This document shows, in pieces, positions 1 through 9,114 of a stretch of DNA of 64,000 nt. Made by a program: the position numbers and the translations under genes. Numbering within the stretch: position 1 is the stretch's first letter; each line of letters begins with the position of its first letter. Under the pieces are notes generated by a model. The model had not been told where the DNA came from. It did not search any database and saw only the letters and a program-made list of their open reading frames with translations. The stretch comes from Marinobacter orientalis (GTDB lineage: Bacteria > Pseudomonadota > Gammaproteobacteria > Pseudomonadales > Oleiphilaceae). The DNA is taken from positions 1,488,001 through 1,552,000 of the forward strand of contig NZ_SRZX01000001.1 of NCBI RefSeq assembly GCF_004792665.1. The letters are read 5' to 3'.

Positions 1-654
1 CCACTGGTGAATGGCGGAGTGGCGGTCAGCACGCAGACATTTCTGCGGAAAACCGGCAATGTCTGCGGCCAGGGCTTCTGCGGCGGACCGGGCCTCCCCA
101 TCTGGCACAATGCGGTTCGCCAGCCCCATGGCTCTGGCTTCACCGGCGTTGACCGGCCGCCCGGTCAGGATCATGTCCATGGCATTACCATGGCCGACAA
201 TCCGCGGCAGACGCACGGTGCCGCCATCAATCAGCGGCACGCCCCAGCGTCGGCAAAAGACTCCGAAAACGGCGGACTCTTCTGCCACCCTCAGGTCACA
301 CATCAGGGCCAGTTCCAGGCCGCCAGCCACCGCATAGCCTGATACCGCTGCAATTACGGGCTTGGATAATGCCATGCGGGATGGGCCCATGGGTCCGGGG
401 GCGGTCCCTGTCGCTTCAATTTCGTTGCGCCGTTCAGGGTCACCAATGGCCTCCAGGTCTGCGCCCGCGCAAAAATTGCCGCCTTCACCCCAGAGCACGG
501 CCACTTCCAGCTCAGCATTCGCCTCAAAGTCGGCAAATGCCTGACGCAGCGCTTCGGCGGTTTTGCGGTCAACGGCGTTACGTTTTCCGGGGCGATTAAT
601 AACAATGGTGGCAACAGCGCCATTGGTGTCGGTGTAAACGGATGGGCCGGCCAC
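1..654 (-). CDS. Enoyl-CoA hydratase/isomerase family protein (3' end cut by window edge)
   Basis: The minus strand is open for 218 codons to the window edge, so the C-terminus is missing. I place the start at a GTG (654-652) because GGGAG lies 6 nt upstream and the frame then gives a crotonase N-terminus. Seen: the first oxyanion-hole segment GGNFCAGADLEAIG near residue 60 and the second, AGGLELALMCDLRVAEE, near residue 110. These are the crotonase-fold hallmarks of acyl-CoA binding and enolate stabilisation. The first catalytic acid usual in hydratases is seen in GGLEL; the second is less obvious, so hydratase versus isomerase is open. It lies behind the minus-strand mmsR gene with a gap of about 107 bp and may be transcribed separately. 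Confidence 0.85.
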   Translation of the reverse strand, partial: MAGPSVYTDTNGAVATIVINRPGKRNAVDRKTAEALRQAFADFEANAELEVAVLWGEGGNFCAGADLEAIGDPERRNEIEATGTAPGPMGPSRMALSKPVIAAVSGYAVAGGLELALMCDLRVAEESAVFGVFCRRWGVPLIDGGTVRLPRIVGHGNAMDMILTGRPVNAGEARAMGLANRIVPDGEARSAAEALAADIAGFPQKCLRADRHSAIHQW

Positions 655-680
655 AGGTGTCTCCCGGGTTGACAGTCAGA

Positions 681-700
681 GGGTCAGGTGAGGGTCAGGT
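681..700. repeat. Tandem GGGTCAGGT repeat (11-bp period) upstream of the crotonase gene
   Basis: GGGTCAGGT occurs at 681-689 and again at 692-700, one helical turn apart, and a related GTCAGAGGG precedes them. It lies 27-46 bp upstream of the crotonase start. It could be a regulator-binding array or chance; nothing else supports a function. Confidence 0.3.
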
Positions 701-761
701 AATGATGGCCTCCAGTATGCACTCTGCCGAATAGCGGCAACAAGGTCGGCAGATACACTGC

Positions 762-1652
762 TTAATGACGATGGGTATGGCGGTAGTCGGTAGGGGACTG
801 GCCCATGACTTTTTTGAACAGCCGCGAAAAATAATAGTTGTCATCGTACCCCAGCATGCTGCTGATCTGGGTGAAGGAATGGTCCGTGGTATCCAGCAAC
901 TGGCAGGCCTGCTCCACTTTCAGGTGCAGAAAATGCTGGACGGGCGAGACACCGGTCAGTGCGCGGTAGCGGGTGGCAAAATGGGCCGGCGACAGGCCGG
1001 TCAGGTCCGCCAGCTGGCCAAGGGTAATGCGCTCGTCCAGGTGTTCCCGCATGAAGCTGTGGATAATGTCCAGGTCCGGCTGCTGGGCGTGGCCAGCCTC
1101 GCCAACATTCAGGGGTACCGCAGCCAGTAACTGCCGCAGGCGATTGGCCACATGCACCAGGCCCGGAGTGCGGAAGCCGGTCTGCCTGACCGACAGCAAT
1201 CCGTTGAAGTCCACAAGCAGCCTCGGCTGCCGCCCGATGTGGAGGATACGGGTGTCATCGGTAAAACCCATGTGCTCGCGGAAGTTTGCCGCCAGCGGGC
1301 CGGCATAGTGCACCCAGTGGATTGTCCATGGGTTGTCCGGTGCCGCGGTATAGCGGTGAGCGGCTCCGGCGGGTATCAGCACCAGGTCGCCACCCCGTAC
1401 CAGGCAGGGCTCGTCTTCAATGTTCAGGTAGGCCTCTCCCTCCGTGCAATGGATCAAAAGATCATCATTGTGATGTTCCCGGTGCATATGATGGCCCGCT
1501 GCGCGGCGGTAGTGGCCGAAGGCGAGGGGGTACAGATCGCGGGTCAGGGGGTGGCGTGAAAGGCTGCGTATTACCGGGTCCGGAATGACATAACGGATGC
1601 TGTCTGCCGGTACCGGCCACTGGGACGTCTTGGTCATAATCGTTGGCTGCAT
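762..1652 (-). CDS. mmsR: AraC-family transcriptional regulator, MmsR-like
   Basis: A 296-residue protein with an N-terminal cupin-type ligand domain (about residues 40-120, with HREHHNDDLLIHCTEGEAYL and a VRGGDLVLIPAGAAHRY strand pair) and a C-terminal double helix-turn-helix of the AraC class (about 195-292, with LADLTGLSPAHFATRYRALT and FTQISSMLGYDDNYYFSRLF). It is divergent from mmsA. In Pseudomonas an AraC regulator, MmsR, activates the mmsAB operon, so the same role is inferred here. The start is the first ATG (1652); a second in-frame ATG at 1637 is possible and neither has a strong ribosome site. Tandem direct repeats sit 11 bp upstream of its start, as expected for an autoregulated AraC gene. 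Confidence 0.88.
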   Translation of the reverse strand: MQPTIMTKTSQWPVPADSIRYVIPDPVIRSLSRHPLTRDLYPLAFGHYRRAAGHHMHREHHNDDLLIHCTEGEAYLNIEDEPCLVRGGDLVLIPAGAAHRYTAAPDNPWTIHWVHYAGPLAANFREHMGFTDDTRILHIGRQPRLLVDFNGLLSVRQTGFRTPGLVHVANRLRQLLAAVPLNVGEAGHAQQPDLDIIHSFMREHLDERITLGQLADLTGLSPAHFATRYRALTGVSPVQHFLHLKVEQACQLLDTTDHSFTQISSMLGYDDNYYFSRLFKKVMGQSPTDYRHTHRH

Positions 1653-1662
1653 TTCTCATGTA

Positions 1663-1701
1663 TCGAAAGATAATCCATCATGGTCGAAACTTAGTCAATC
1701 A
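1663..1701. promoter_or_regulatory. Tandem direct-repeat operator for the AraC/MmsR regulator
   Basis: Two 18-bp direct repeats, both starting TCGAAA and ending ATCA, occupy 1663-1680 and 1684-1701. They match at 14 of 18 positions and are spaced 21 bp apart, two helical turns. This is the usual geometry of an AraC-family operator. It lies between the divergent regulator and mmsA, and the second repeat directly abuts the predicted -35 box of mmsA. Confidence 0.65.
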
Positions 1702-1728
1702 TTGGCAGGCAGATTGCTGTGCTAGGCT
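1702..1728 (+). promoter_or_regulatory. Putative activator-dependent promoter of the mms operon
   Basis: TTGGCA at 1702-1707 and TAGGCT at 1723-1728 are separated by 15 bp. The short spacer and weak -10 suit a promoter that needs an activator bound directly upstream, which is where the tandem repeats end. Inference only. Confidence 0.4.
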
Positions 1729-1785
1729 TGGTGACAACCTGAGGGCATCAACCCGACACCTACAACAATGACAGGGAACATCGCT

Positions 1786-3276
1786 ATGAAAAACGTACCC
1801 CTTTATATCGCCGGTGAGTTCGTAGAGAGCCAGACCGACCAGTGGATTGACGTTACCGATCCTGCCACCAACGAAGTGATTGCCCGTGCCCCGTGCACCA
1901 CGGATGCGGAAATGCGTCGCGCCATCGACAATGCCGGTGAAGTGTTCAAGGCCTGGAGAGAAACCCCGGTTTCCGAACGTGCCCGGGTGATGATGCGTTA
2001 CCAGGCACTGCTGAAAGAACACCATGACGAAATTGCCGAGATTCTCTCCAGTGAAACCGGCAAGACCTTCGAGGATGCCAAAGGCGACATCTGGCGTGGC
2101 ATCGAGGTTGTGGAGCATGCGGCTAACATCCCGTCACTGATGATGGGCGAGACCGTCGAGAACGTGGCCCGTGAAGTCGACACCTATTCCTACACCCAGC
2201 CCCTGGGTGTTTGTGCCGGTATCACCCCATTCAACTTCCCGGCCATGATCCCGCTGTGGATGTTTCCCATGGCTATCGCCTGCGGTAACACTTTTATCCT
2301 CAAGCCGTCCGAGCAGGACCCCCTGACCCCGATGAAACTGGCGGAGCTGTTTGAGCAGGCCGGCGCTCCCAAGGGTGTGCTGCAGGTGGTTCACGGTGGC
2401 AAGGAACAGGTGGACGTGCTGTTAACCGACCCGGCCATCAAGGCGGTGTCTTTCGTGGGTTCCGTGCCGGTAGGCCGCTATATCTACGAGACCGGTACCC
2501 GCAACATGAAGCGTGTACAGAGCTTCGCCGGTGCCAAGAACCACATGGTTGTGCTGCCGGATGCGAACAAGGACCAGGTGGTCAAGGCTCTCGTAGGCGC
2601 GTCTGTTGGCGCAGCCGGCCAGCGTTGCATGGCTATCTCCGTGGCAGTCTTCGTGGGCGAGGCCCAGGAGTGGATCCCGGAAGTGAGGGACGCCCTGGCC
2701 GCCGCCAAACCGGGCGCCTGGAACGACAAGTCTGCCAGCTACGGCCCGATCATCAGCCAGAAAGCGAAAGAGCGCGTGGAATCACTGATTACCCGCGGTG
2801 AGGAAGAGGGCGCCAACCTGTTGCTGGACGGCCGCAACTGCTCGGTGGAAGGCCTGCCGGATGGCAACTGGGTTGGTCCCACCCTATTCTCGGGCGTCAA
2901 GACTGACATGGATATCTACAAGGAAGAGATCTTCGGTCCGGTGCTGTCCTGCATGGAAGTGGATACCCTGGCGGATGCCATCGCCCTGGTGAACGACAGC
3001 CCCTACGGCAACGGCACTTCCATCTTCACCAGCTCCGGTGGTGCGGCACGCCGCTACCAGCATGAGATCGAAGTGGGCCAGGTAGGTATCAACGTGCCCA
3101 TTCCTGTGCCCCTGCCGTTCTTCTCCTTCACCGGCTGGAAGGGCTCCTTCTACGGTGACCAGCATGCCTACGGCAAGCAGGCGGTGAAGTTCTATACCGA
3201 AACCAAGACCATCACGGCGCGCTGGTTCAGCAGCGATGCGGTTGCCGAAACCAACTTCTCCATCCGCATGCGGTAA
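1786..3276 (+). CDS. mmsA: Methylmalonate-semialdehyde dehydrogenase (CoA-acylating)
   Basis: The product oxidises methylmalonate semialdehyde to propionyl-CoA (CoA and NAD dependent), the last step of distal valine catabolism. The 496-residue protein has the aldehyde dehydrogenase fold: [22 protein letters not shown], the nucleotide-site segment SFVGSVPVG and the catalytic Cys281 in GQRCMA. The GQRCMA context is the CoA-acylating MmsA type rather than the hydrolytic type. I use the ATG at 1786 ([12 protein letters not shown]) because CAGGGA lies 8 nt upstream; an ATG at 1768 would place this Shine-Dalgarno inside the gene. It is the first gene of a five-gene operon, 9 bp before the acyl-CoA dehydrogenase. 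Confidence 0.96.
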   Translation: MKNVPLYIAGEFVESQTDQWIDVTDPATNEVIARAPCTTDAEMRRAIDNAGEVFKAWRETPVSERARVMMRYQALLKEHHDEIAEILSSETGKTFEDAKGDIWRGIEVVEHAANIPSLMMGETVENVAREVDTYSYTQPLGVCAGITPFNFPAMIPLWMFPMAIACGNTFILKPSEQDPLTPMKLAELFEQAGAPKGVLQVVHGGKEQVDVLLTDPAIKAVSFVGSVPVGRYIYETGTRNMKRVQSFAGAKNHMVVLPDANKDQVVKALVGASVGAAGQRCMAISVAVFVGEAQEWIPEVRDALAAAKPGAWNDKSASYGPIISQKAKERVESLITRGEEEGANLLLDGRNCSVEGLPDGNWVGPTLFSGVKTDMDIYKEEIFGPVLSCMEVDTLADAIALVNDSPYGNGTSIFTSSGGAARRYQHEIEVGQVGINVPIPVPLPFFSFTGWKGSFYGDQHAYGKQAVKFYTETKTITARWFSSDAVAETNFSIRMR

Positions 3277-3285
3277 GGGGAGCAC

Positions 3286-4452
3286 ATGAACTTTGATCTG
3301 ACCGAAGATCAGCTGGCCTTCCGCGAGGCTGCCAAAGCCTTCGCGGAAAAGGCCATGGCGCCGCACGCGGCAAAATGGGATGCAGAGCATGTGTTTCCGG
3401 TGGAGGTGATCCGCGAAGCCGGCGAAATGGGCTTCTGTGGCATCTATACCCCGGAGGAGCAGGGTGGCATGGGCCTGTCACGGCTGGATACCAGCGTGAT
3501 TGTGGAGGAGCTGGCCGCGGCCTGCCCTTCCACCGCCGCCTACATCACCATTCACAACATGGCGACCTGGATGGTGGCGCAATTCGGCAATGCCGACATC
3601 CAGAAACAGATTGCCCCGAGAATGGCCAGCGGTGAATGGCTCGGCTCCTACTGCCTGACCGAGCCGGGTGCCGGCTCCGATGCCGGCAACCTGCGCACCA
3701 GGGCAGCCCGGGATGGCGACAGCTACCTGCTTAATGGCAGCAAGGTGTTTATTTCCGGCGCTGGCGCTACCCAGATGCTGGTGGTCATGGCCCGCACTGG
3801 GGAGCCCGGCAGCGGCCCGAAAGGCATCAGTGCCTTTGTGGTGCCGGCCGACAGTGATGGAATTCACTACGGCAAGGCCGAGGAAAAGATGGGCTGGAAC
3901 AGTCAGCCGACCCGCCAGATTACCTTCGAGAACGTCCGTGTGCCTGCCAATAACCGCCTGGGCGAGGAAGGCCAGGGGTTCATGATCGCCATGAAAGGCC
4001 TCGACGGCGGACGCCTGAATATTGCTACCTGCTCCATTGGTGGCGCCCAGGCAGCGTTGCTGCGCGCCCGCAACTACCTGCACGAGCGCGAGCAGTTCGG
4101 CCAGTCGTTGGCGGGTTTTCAGGCATTGCAGTTCAAGCTGGCGGATATGGCCACCAACCTGGTGGCCTCCCGGCAGATGGTTCGCCTGGCGGCTTACCGG
4201 CTGGACCAGGGGGATAATGAAGCCACGCTCCACTGCGCGATGGCCAAACGCTTTGCCACGGATGCCTGCTTTGAGGTGTGCAACGAGGCACTGCAGCTCC
4301 ACGGTGGTTACGGCTATATCCGCGAATATCCCCTGGAGCGCTATGTACGGGACTTGCGGGTACACCAGATACTGGAAGGCACCAACGAAATCATGAGGCT
4401 GATTGTGGCCCGTCGGCTGCTGGAGCCCGGCGTCGCCGAAGCCATTCAATAA
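3286..4452 (+). CDS. Acyl-CoA dehydrogenase, probable isobutyryl-CoA dehydrogenase
   Basis: A 388-residue FAD acyl-CoA dehydrogenase. Seen: the N-terminal helical domain (MNFDLTEDQLAFREAAKAF), the FAD-binding signature CLTEPGAGSDAGNL, the second family signature QLHGGYGYIREYPLERYVRD and the catalytic Glu364 in ILEGTNEI. The Glu is in the position used by short-chain and isobutyryl-CoA dehydrogenases, not the isovaleryl type. Position between mmsA and the hydratase/hydrolase genes makes isobutyryl-CoA to methacrylyl-CoA the likely reaction; 2-methylbutyryl-CoA may also be used. Start has GGGGAGC just upstream. Confidence 0.93.
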   Translation: MNFDLTEDQLAFREAAKAFAEKAMAPHAAKWDAEHVFPVEVIREAGEMGFCGIYTPEEQGGMGLSRLDTSVIVEELAAACPSTAAYITIHNMATWMVAQFGNADIQKQIAPRMASGEWLGSYCLTEPGAGSDAGNLRTRAARDGDSYLLNGSKVFISGAGATQMLVVMARTGEPGSGPKGISAFVVPADSDGIHYGKAEEKMGWNSQPTRQITFENVRVPANNRLGEEGQGFMIAMKGLDGGRLNIATCSIGGAQAALLRARNYLHEREQFGQSLAGFQALQFKLADMATNLVASRQMVRLAAYRLDQGDNEATLHCAMAKRFATDACFEVCNEALQLHGGYGYIREYPLERYVRDLRVHQILEGTNEIMRLIVARRLLEPGVAEAIQ

Positions 4453-4465
4453 CAAGGAAAATCAC

Positions 4466-5245
4466 ATGAGCGAACTGATTCAGCTGGAAAAACGCGACCA
4501 CACCGCGATCATTACGATCAACAATCCACCGGCAAATACCTGGACGCTGGACTCACTGAAAGCGCTGGAAGAAACCATCGAGGCACTGAATGAGGACCTC
4601 AATATCTTCGCACTGGTGGTGACCGGCCAGGGCGAGAAGTTTTTTTCCGCCGGCGCCGATCTGAAAAGCTTTGCCGATGGCGATATCGCCAACGCCGAAT
4701 TGATGGGTAAGGCCTTCGGCCGGGCATTCAGCGCCCTCAGCCGCTTTCGGGGCGTGTCGATTGCAGCAGTGAACGGTTACGCCATGGGTGGTGGCCTGGA
4801 ATGCGCCATGGCCTGCGATATTCGCATCGCCGAAGAACATGCCCAGATGGCCCTGCCCGAAGCGACCGTGGGGCTGCTGCCCTGTGCCGGTGGTACCCAG
4901 AATCTGCCCTGGCTGGTTGGCGAAGGCTGGGCCAAGCGCATGATCCTGTGCGGCGAGCGCATCAAGGCAGATAAGGCGCTGAGTATTGGTCTGGTGGAAG
5001 AAGTAGTGCCCTCCGGCGGCGCTCTGGACAAGGCCCTGGAGCTGGCAAAGATGGCCAGCAAACAGAGCCCGTCGTCCGTTGCCCGCTGCAAGACCCTGGT
5101 GATGAGCGCCCGCGATGGCCGCAGCCATGACGACGGCTGGCGCATGGAACGGGAGCTGTTTGTGGACCTGTTCCGCACCGAGGACCAGCGCGAAGGGGTA
5201 AATGCGTTTCTTGAAAAGCGTACCCCAGAGTGGAAAAACCGATAA
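4466..5245 (+). CDS. Enoyl-CoA hydratase (probable methacrylyl-CoA hydratase)
   Basis: A 259-residue crotonase. Oxyanion-hole segments FFSAGADLKSF and GYAMGGGLECAMACDIR are present, with two acidic residues at the positions of the catalytic glutamates (GGGLE and ALPEATVGLLP). The hydratase step converts methacrylyl-CoA to 3-hydroxyisobutyryl-CoA. I choose the ATG at 4466, which follows AACAAGGAAA; the longer reading frame from 4403 would overlap the dehydrogenase gene and lacks homologous sequence. Gap to the previous gene is 13 bp. Confidence 0.93.
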   Translation: MSELIQLEKRDHTAIITINNPPANTWTLDSLKALEETIEALNEDLNIFALVVTGQGEKFFSAGADLKSFADGDIANAELMGKAFGRAFSALSRFRGVSIAAVNGYAMGGGLECAMACDIRIAEEHAQMALPEATVGLLPCAGGTQNLPWLVGEGWAKRMILCGERIKADKALSIGLVEEVVPSGGALDKALELAKMASKQSPSSVARCKTLVMSARDGRSHDDGWRMERELFVDLFRTEDQREGVNAFLEKRTPEWKNR

Positions 5246-5273
5246 GCCGGGCCGGAAAAGCTGAGTAAATGCT

Positions 5274-6359
5274 ATGAGCAATCAAGTAGTCATTTTTGAA
5301 GAACTGGAAGCCGGCGGCGGCAGTCGCATTGGCGTTGTCCGTCTGAATGCACCGCGCTCCATGAACGCTCTGTCACTGGAGATGATCCACTCGCTGAAGG
5401 CCAGGCTGGACCAGTGGGCAGCAGACGACGGCATTGGCGCTGTCTGGCTCGAAGGTGAGGGCGAAAAGGCGTTCTGCGCCGGCGGCGACATAGTGGCGCT
5501 TTACCGGGATATGACCGAGCCACGTTCCGACAGCCAGTCTGTCAGTGAAGGGGAAGCTTTCTTCACCGACGAATACGAGCTGGACTATCTGATACACACG
5601 TATCCCAAGCCGTTTATCATCTGGGGTAACGGCCTTGTGATTGGTGGCGGGCTGGGACTGATGGTAGGTGGCTCCCACCGGATAGTGACAGAGCATTCGC
5701 GGGTGGCAATGCCGGAAGTGAGTATTGGCCTGTATCCGGATGTGGGCGCCGGCTGGTTTCTCAACAGGATGCCGGGCCGGACAGGGTTGTTCCTGGGCCT
5801 GACCGGCGCGCACATGAACGCTGCCGATGCCATCTTTACCGGTCTGGCAGACCGGTTTATTCGCCACGACATGCGCGAAGAAGTGAAGCACGCCCTGCAG
5901 CATTCCGATTTCGATACCGGGGCTCATGCTGCGGTCAACAAGGTATTGCGCAGGTTCGAGGCCGGTTCCCGGGATGCATTGCCCCGGGCTGTTGTCCGTG
6001 AGCATTTTGATGTCATTCAGTCGCTCACCGACGGCGACTCACTGCTGGACGTGGTGGATAACCTGGGCAAGTACGCCGGTGATGACCCCTGGCTGATCAA
6101 GGCGGTGAAAACCGTGGCATCAGCGTCACCAGCTTCCCTGACCCTGACCTGGCAACATTATCACAACACCTTGCATGACAGCCTGTCCCAGGTATTCGAC
6201 AAGGAACTGCAACTGTCACTGCGCAGCCTGAAAATGGGCGAATTTGCCGAAGGCGTGCGGGCACTGCTGATCGACAAGGACCTGAAGCCGCGCTGGTATT
6301 TTCCAACCCTGGAAAGCGTGGACCCGGAATGGATTGACCGGTTCTTTATGCAGCCCTGA
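5274..6359 (+). CDS. 3-hydroxyisobutyryl-CoA hydrolase
   Basis: A 361-residue crotonase-superfamily protein, longer than a hydratase by the C-terminal extension typical of HIBCH enzymes. Seen: KAFCAGGDIVALYRD, the second oxyanion segment GNGLVIGGGLGLMVGGSHR, and the HIBCH-type stretch MPEVSIGLYPDVGAGWFLNR. The enzyme releases CoA from 3-hydroxyisobutyryl-CoA, which protects the cell from methacrylyl-CoA toxicity and supplies the free acid for MmsB. Gap to the hydratase gene is 28 bp; same operon. Confidence 0.94.
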   Translation: MSNQVVIFEELEAGGGSRIGVVRLNAPRSMNALSLEMIHSLKARLDQWAADDGIGAVWLEGEGEKAFCAGGDIVALYRDMTEPRSDSQSVSEGEAFFTDEYELDYLIHTYPKPFIIWGNGLVIGGGLGLMVGGSHRIVTEHSRVAMPEVSIGLYPDVGAGWFLNRMPGRTGLFLGLTGAHMNAADAIFTGLADRFIRHDMREEVKHALQHSDFDTGAHAAVNKVLRRFEAGSRDALPRAVVREHFDVIQSLTDGDSLLDVVDNLGKYAGDDPWLIKAVKTVASASPASLTLTWQHYHNTLHDSLSQVFDKELQLSLRSLKMGEFAEGVRALLIDKDLKPRWYFPTLESVDPEWIDRFFMQP

Positions 6360-6411
6360 ACAAAACAGAACAGACCTGACCAAACCTGATCAAAAAGCGG
6401 AGAACAATAAT

Positions 6412-7305
6412 ATGGCGACCATCACGTTTATCGGTCTTGGCAACATGGGCGGCCCCATGGCCACCAACCTCGTCAAGGCCGGCCACGATCTGACAGTATT
6501 CGATCTGTCTTCAGAAGCCGTCAAGGCACTCACCAGCGAAGGCGCGAAGTCCGCGGCGACGATACAGGAAGCGGTCGAAGGCGCCGAGGTGGTTATTTCC
6601 ATGTTGCCTGCCGGCCAGCACGTGGAATCGGTTTACCTCGGTGAAAACGGTCTGCTGAAAAACCTGCCCTCCACCACACTGGTGATCGACTCATCAACTA
6701 TCGCCCCGGAGACGGCAAAGGGTGTGGCGGAAGCCGCCGTTGAAGCCGGTATCACCTTCATGGATGCGCCGGTGTCCGGCGGCGTGGGTGGCGCCAAGGC
6801 CGGCACCCTGACCTTTATCTGTGGTGGTGAGGCGGACGCCTTCGAGCGCGCCAGGCCTGTCCTCGATGCCATGGCCAAGAACATCTTCCACGCAGGCCCT
6901 CACGGTGCCGGACAGATTGCCAAGATCTGCAACAATATGCTGCTGGCCATCCTGATGAGTGGTACCAGCGAGGCTCTTGCCCTGGGCGTGAAGAACGGGC
7001 TGGACCCTGCCGTGCTGTCGGAAATCATGAAGCAGAGCTCCGGGGGCAACTGGGCACTGAACGTCTACAATCCCTGGCCGGGTGTGATGGAGGGAGTACC
7101 GGCATCACGCAATTATGAGGGCGGCTTCCTGGTTGATCTGATGAACAAGGACCTGGGCCTGGCCTTCGACAATGCCGTCAAGAATCATGCGCCGATTCCC
7201 ATGGGATCGCTGGCCCGTAACCTGTTCGAGCTGCACGCCAGTGAGGGTAACGGCGGCCTGGATTTCTCCAGCATCCAGAAATTCTATTACCGCGGGCAGA
7301 ACTGA
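6412..7305 (+). CDS. mmsB: 3-hydroxyisobutyrate dehydrogenase
   Basis: The 297-residue product oxidises 3-hydroxyisobutyrate to methylmalonate semialdehyde, the substrate of MmsA. It has the N-terminal Rossmann motif GLGNMGGPMATNLVKAGH, the substrate-binding DAPVSGGVGGAKAGTL and the catalytic Lys171 in GAGQIAKICNNMLLA. Start at 6412 follows AGCGGAGAACAATA; the frame open from 6334 overlaps the hydrolase gene and is rejected. This is the last gene of the valine operon, and a long hairpin follows it. Confidence 0.95.
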   Translation: MATITFIGLGNMGGPMATNLVKAGHDLTVFDLSSEAVKALTSEGAKSAATIQEAVEGAEVVISMLPAGQHVESVYLGENGLLKNLPSTTLVIDSSTIAPETAKGVAEAAVEAGITFMDAPVSGGVGGAKAGTLTFICGGEADAFERARPVLDAMAKNIFHAGPHGAGQIAKICNNMLLAILMSGTSEALALGVKNGLDPAVLSEIMKQSSGGNWALNVYNPWPGVMEGVPASRNYEGGFLVDLMNKDLGLAFDNAVKNHAPIPMGSLARNLFELHASEGNGGLDFSSIQKFYYRGQN

Positions 7306-7312
7306 ATACACA

Positions 7313-7371
7313 GCGCCTTCGGAACGCTCCAGGCAGAGGTTTTCACCCCGGCCGGAGCATTCCGGAGGCGC
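7313..7371 (+). terminator. Long imperfect hairpin after mmsB
   Basis: An 18-nt arm at 7313-7330 pairs with 7354-7371 (16 exact pairs, the two differences being T/C changes that still allow G-U pairing), with a 23-nt loop. No run of T follows, so it may be a factor-dependent terminator or an RNA-stability hairpin. It divides the mms operon from the next unit. Confidence 0.5.
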
Positions 7372-7386
7372 CTGGCTTTAGCTTAA

Positions 7387-7406
7387 AGTTTACCTTTACG
7401 TAAACT
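7387..7406. promoter_or_regulatory. Palindromic operator upstream of the acyl-CoA synthetase gene
   Basis: AGTTTAC (7387-7393) and GTAAACT (7400-7406) form a perfect inverted repeat around a 6-bp centre, and the core reads TTTACGTAAA. A related palindrome stands before the ABC-transporter operon at 10338-10359. Both resemble the TTTACGTNNACGT-type sites reported for LiuR-family (MerR) regulators of branched-chain amino acid catabolism; that assignment is from memory and is inference. Confidence 0.5.
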
Positions 7407-7464
7407 AAAGCCTGTGATAAACATTGAGAACAGAAATCGTCCACAACAATAAAAGGACTGAAAC

Positions 7465-9114
7465 ATGAGCCTCCCGGATTACCAATCGGTCTATGACAAT
7501 TTCGATCCTGCCAGCCTCGAAGCGGAGGCCCTGGAGGGCAGCCTGGACGCTGGCCTGAACGTCTGTACTGAAATCTGTGACAAGTGGGCAGACGACCCGC
7601 AGCGAGTTGCGCTCTATTACGAGAAGGCTGACGGTGGCTCCGGCAAGCTCACCTTTGCCGAACTGAAAGAAAAATCCGCCCGTTTTGCCAACTATCTGAC
7701 GTCCCGAGGCATTGGCAAGGGCGATCGGGTTGCGGCCCTGCTGCCGCGCGGCCCGGAGTTGCTTATCGTTATTGCCGGCACTCTGAGAGCCGGTGCTGTC
7801 TATCAGCCTTTATTCACCGCCTTCGGCCCCGGGGCTATTGAATATCGCTTCGAGCGAGCCCAAACCCGGCTGGTGGTCACTGATCCGGTCAACTACCCCA
7901 AGCTCATCGAAGTGAAGGACTGTGCTCCGGTGGTATGTGTGAACGCGGTCGAAGTCAGTGGCGACATCCCCGACTTCGACAGGACCCTGGCCGGGCAGTC
8001 AGACCAGTTCGAGCCGGTGCTGATCAAGGGCAGTGACCCGTTCCTGCAGATGTTTACCTCCGGAACCGTGGGCAAATCCAAGGGTGTGGCAGTGCCGGCC
8101 AAGGCGCTGCTGGCGTTCTACGTCTACATGAAGTACGCCATTGACCTGCGCGACGACGACGTGTTCTGGAACGTGGCTGATCCGGGCTGGGCCTACGGCC
8201 TTTACTATGCGGTGATTGGTCCGCTGCTGATGGGCCACGCCACCCATTTCAACCCCGGTGCGTTCACTCCGGAAACCACCTACGACATGATCCGCAAGTA
8301 CGGCATCACCAACCTGGCAGCGGCACCCACCGCCTATCGCCTGCTGAAGGCCAACGACCACGTGTTGCCGGAAGGTGAAAACCTCGGCCTGCGGGTGGCC
8401 AGCAGTGCCGGCGAACCGCTGAACCCGGAAGTGGTGAACTGGATTGAAAGGCGCCATTTCTGCCCGGTCAAGGACCACTATGGCCAGACTGAAACCGGCA
8501 TGACCTGCTGCAACTTCCACGGTCTTGAACACCCGGTACGCCCCGGCTCCATGGGCTATTCCTCTCCCGGCCACAAGGTGGTCGCCCTGAACGAGAAGAA
8601 CGAGGAAGTAGGCGAGGGCGAAATCGGCCAACTGGCGGTGGATGTGGAAGCCTCGCCGCTGTTCCATTTCGATGGCTACACCTGGGGTGAGAAAGATCCG
8701 TTCGTGAACGGCTACTACCTCACCGGCGACATGGTGCTGAGTCACGGTGATGGCTGCTTCTCGTTCAGCGGCCGCGATGACGACATCATTACCACTGCCG
8801 GCTACCGTGTGGGTCCGGCCGACGTGGAAAGCACGCTGCTGGAGCACAAGGCCGTTGCCGAATCCGGTGTCGTGGCCAAGCCCGATGAAAAGCGCGGCTC
8901 CATCATCAAGGCCTACATCGTGATCAAGGGTGATCAGGAACCGGAGAGCGAGGACGCTCTGAAGGATGAGCTCCAGGAACTGGTACGCCACCGCCTCTCT
9001 GCCCACGCCTATCCGCGGGAGATCGAATTCGTGGATGAACTGCCGAAGACCCCCAGCGGCAAGATCCAGCGGTTCGTTCTGCGTAATCAGGCGAAGGAAG
9101 AGAAACAGGCATGA
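7465..9114 (+). CDS. AMP-forming acyl-CoA synthetase (short/medium-chain type)
   Basis: A 549-residue ANL-superfamily enzyme that activates a carboxylic acid to its CoA thioester through an acyl-AMP. Seen: the P-loop-like TSGTVGKSKGVAVP (about residue 198), YGQTETGMTCCN (about 340), the hinge GRDDDIITTAGYRVGPADVE and the C-terminal catalytic lysine in KTPSGKIQRFVLR. The overall style is closest to acetyl-CoA synthetase-like or medium-chain synthetases, so isobutyrate, propionate or a similar short acid is a reasonable guess. It follows a palindromic operator and overlaps the thioesterase gene by 4 bp (ATGA), so the two are translationally coupled. Confidence 0.88.
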   Translation: MSLPDYQSVYDNFDPASLEAEALEGSLDAGLNVCTEICDKWADDPQRVALYYEKADGGSGKLTFAELKEKSARFANYLTSRGIGKGDRVAALLPRGPELLIVIAGTLRAGAVYQPLFTAFGPGAIEYRFERAQTRLVVTDPVNYPKLIEVKDCAPVVCVNAVEVSGDIPDFDRTLAGQSDQFEPVLIKGSDPFLQMFTSGTVGKSKGVAVPAKALLAFYVYMKYAIDLRDDDVFWNVADPGWAYGLYYAVIGPLLMGHATHFNPGAFTPETTYDMIRKYGITNLAAAPTAYRLLKANDHVLPEGENLGLRVASSAGEPLNPEVVNWIERRHFCPVKDHYGQTETGMTCCNFHGLEHPVRPGSMGYSSPGHKVVALNEKNEEVGEGEIGQLAVDVEASPLFHFDGYTWGEKDPFVNGYYLTGDMVLSHGDGCFSFSGRDDDIITTAGYRVGPADVESTLLEHKAVAESGVVAKPDEKRGSIIKAYIVIKGDQEPESEDALKDELQELVRHRLSAHAYPREIEFVDELPKTPSGKIQRFVLRNQAKEEKQA

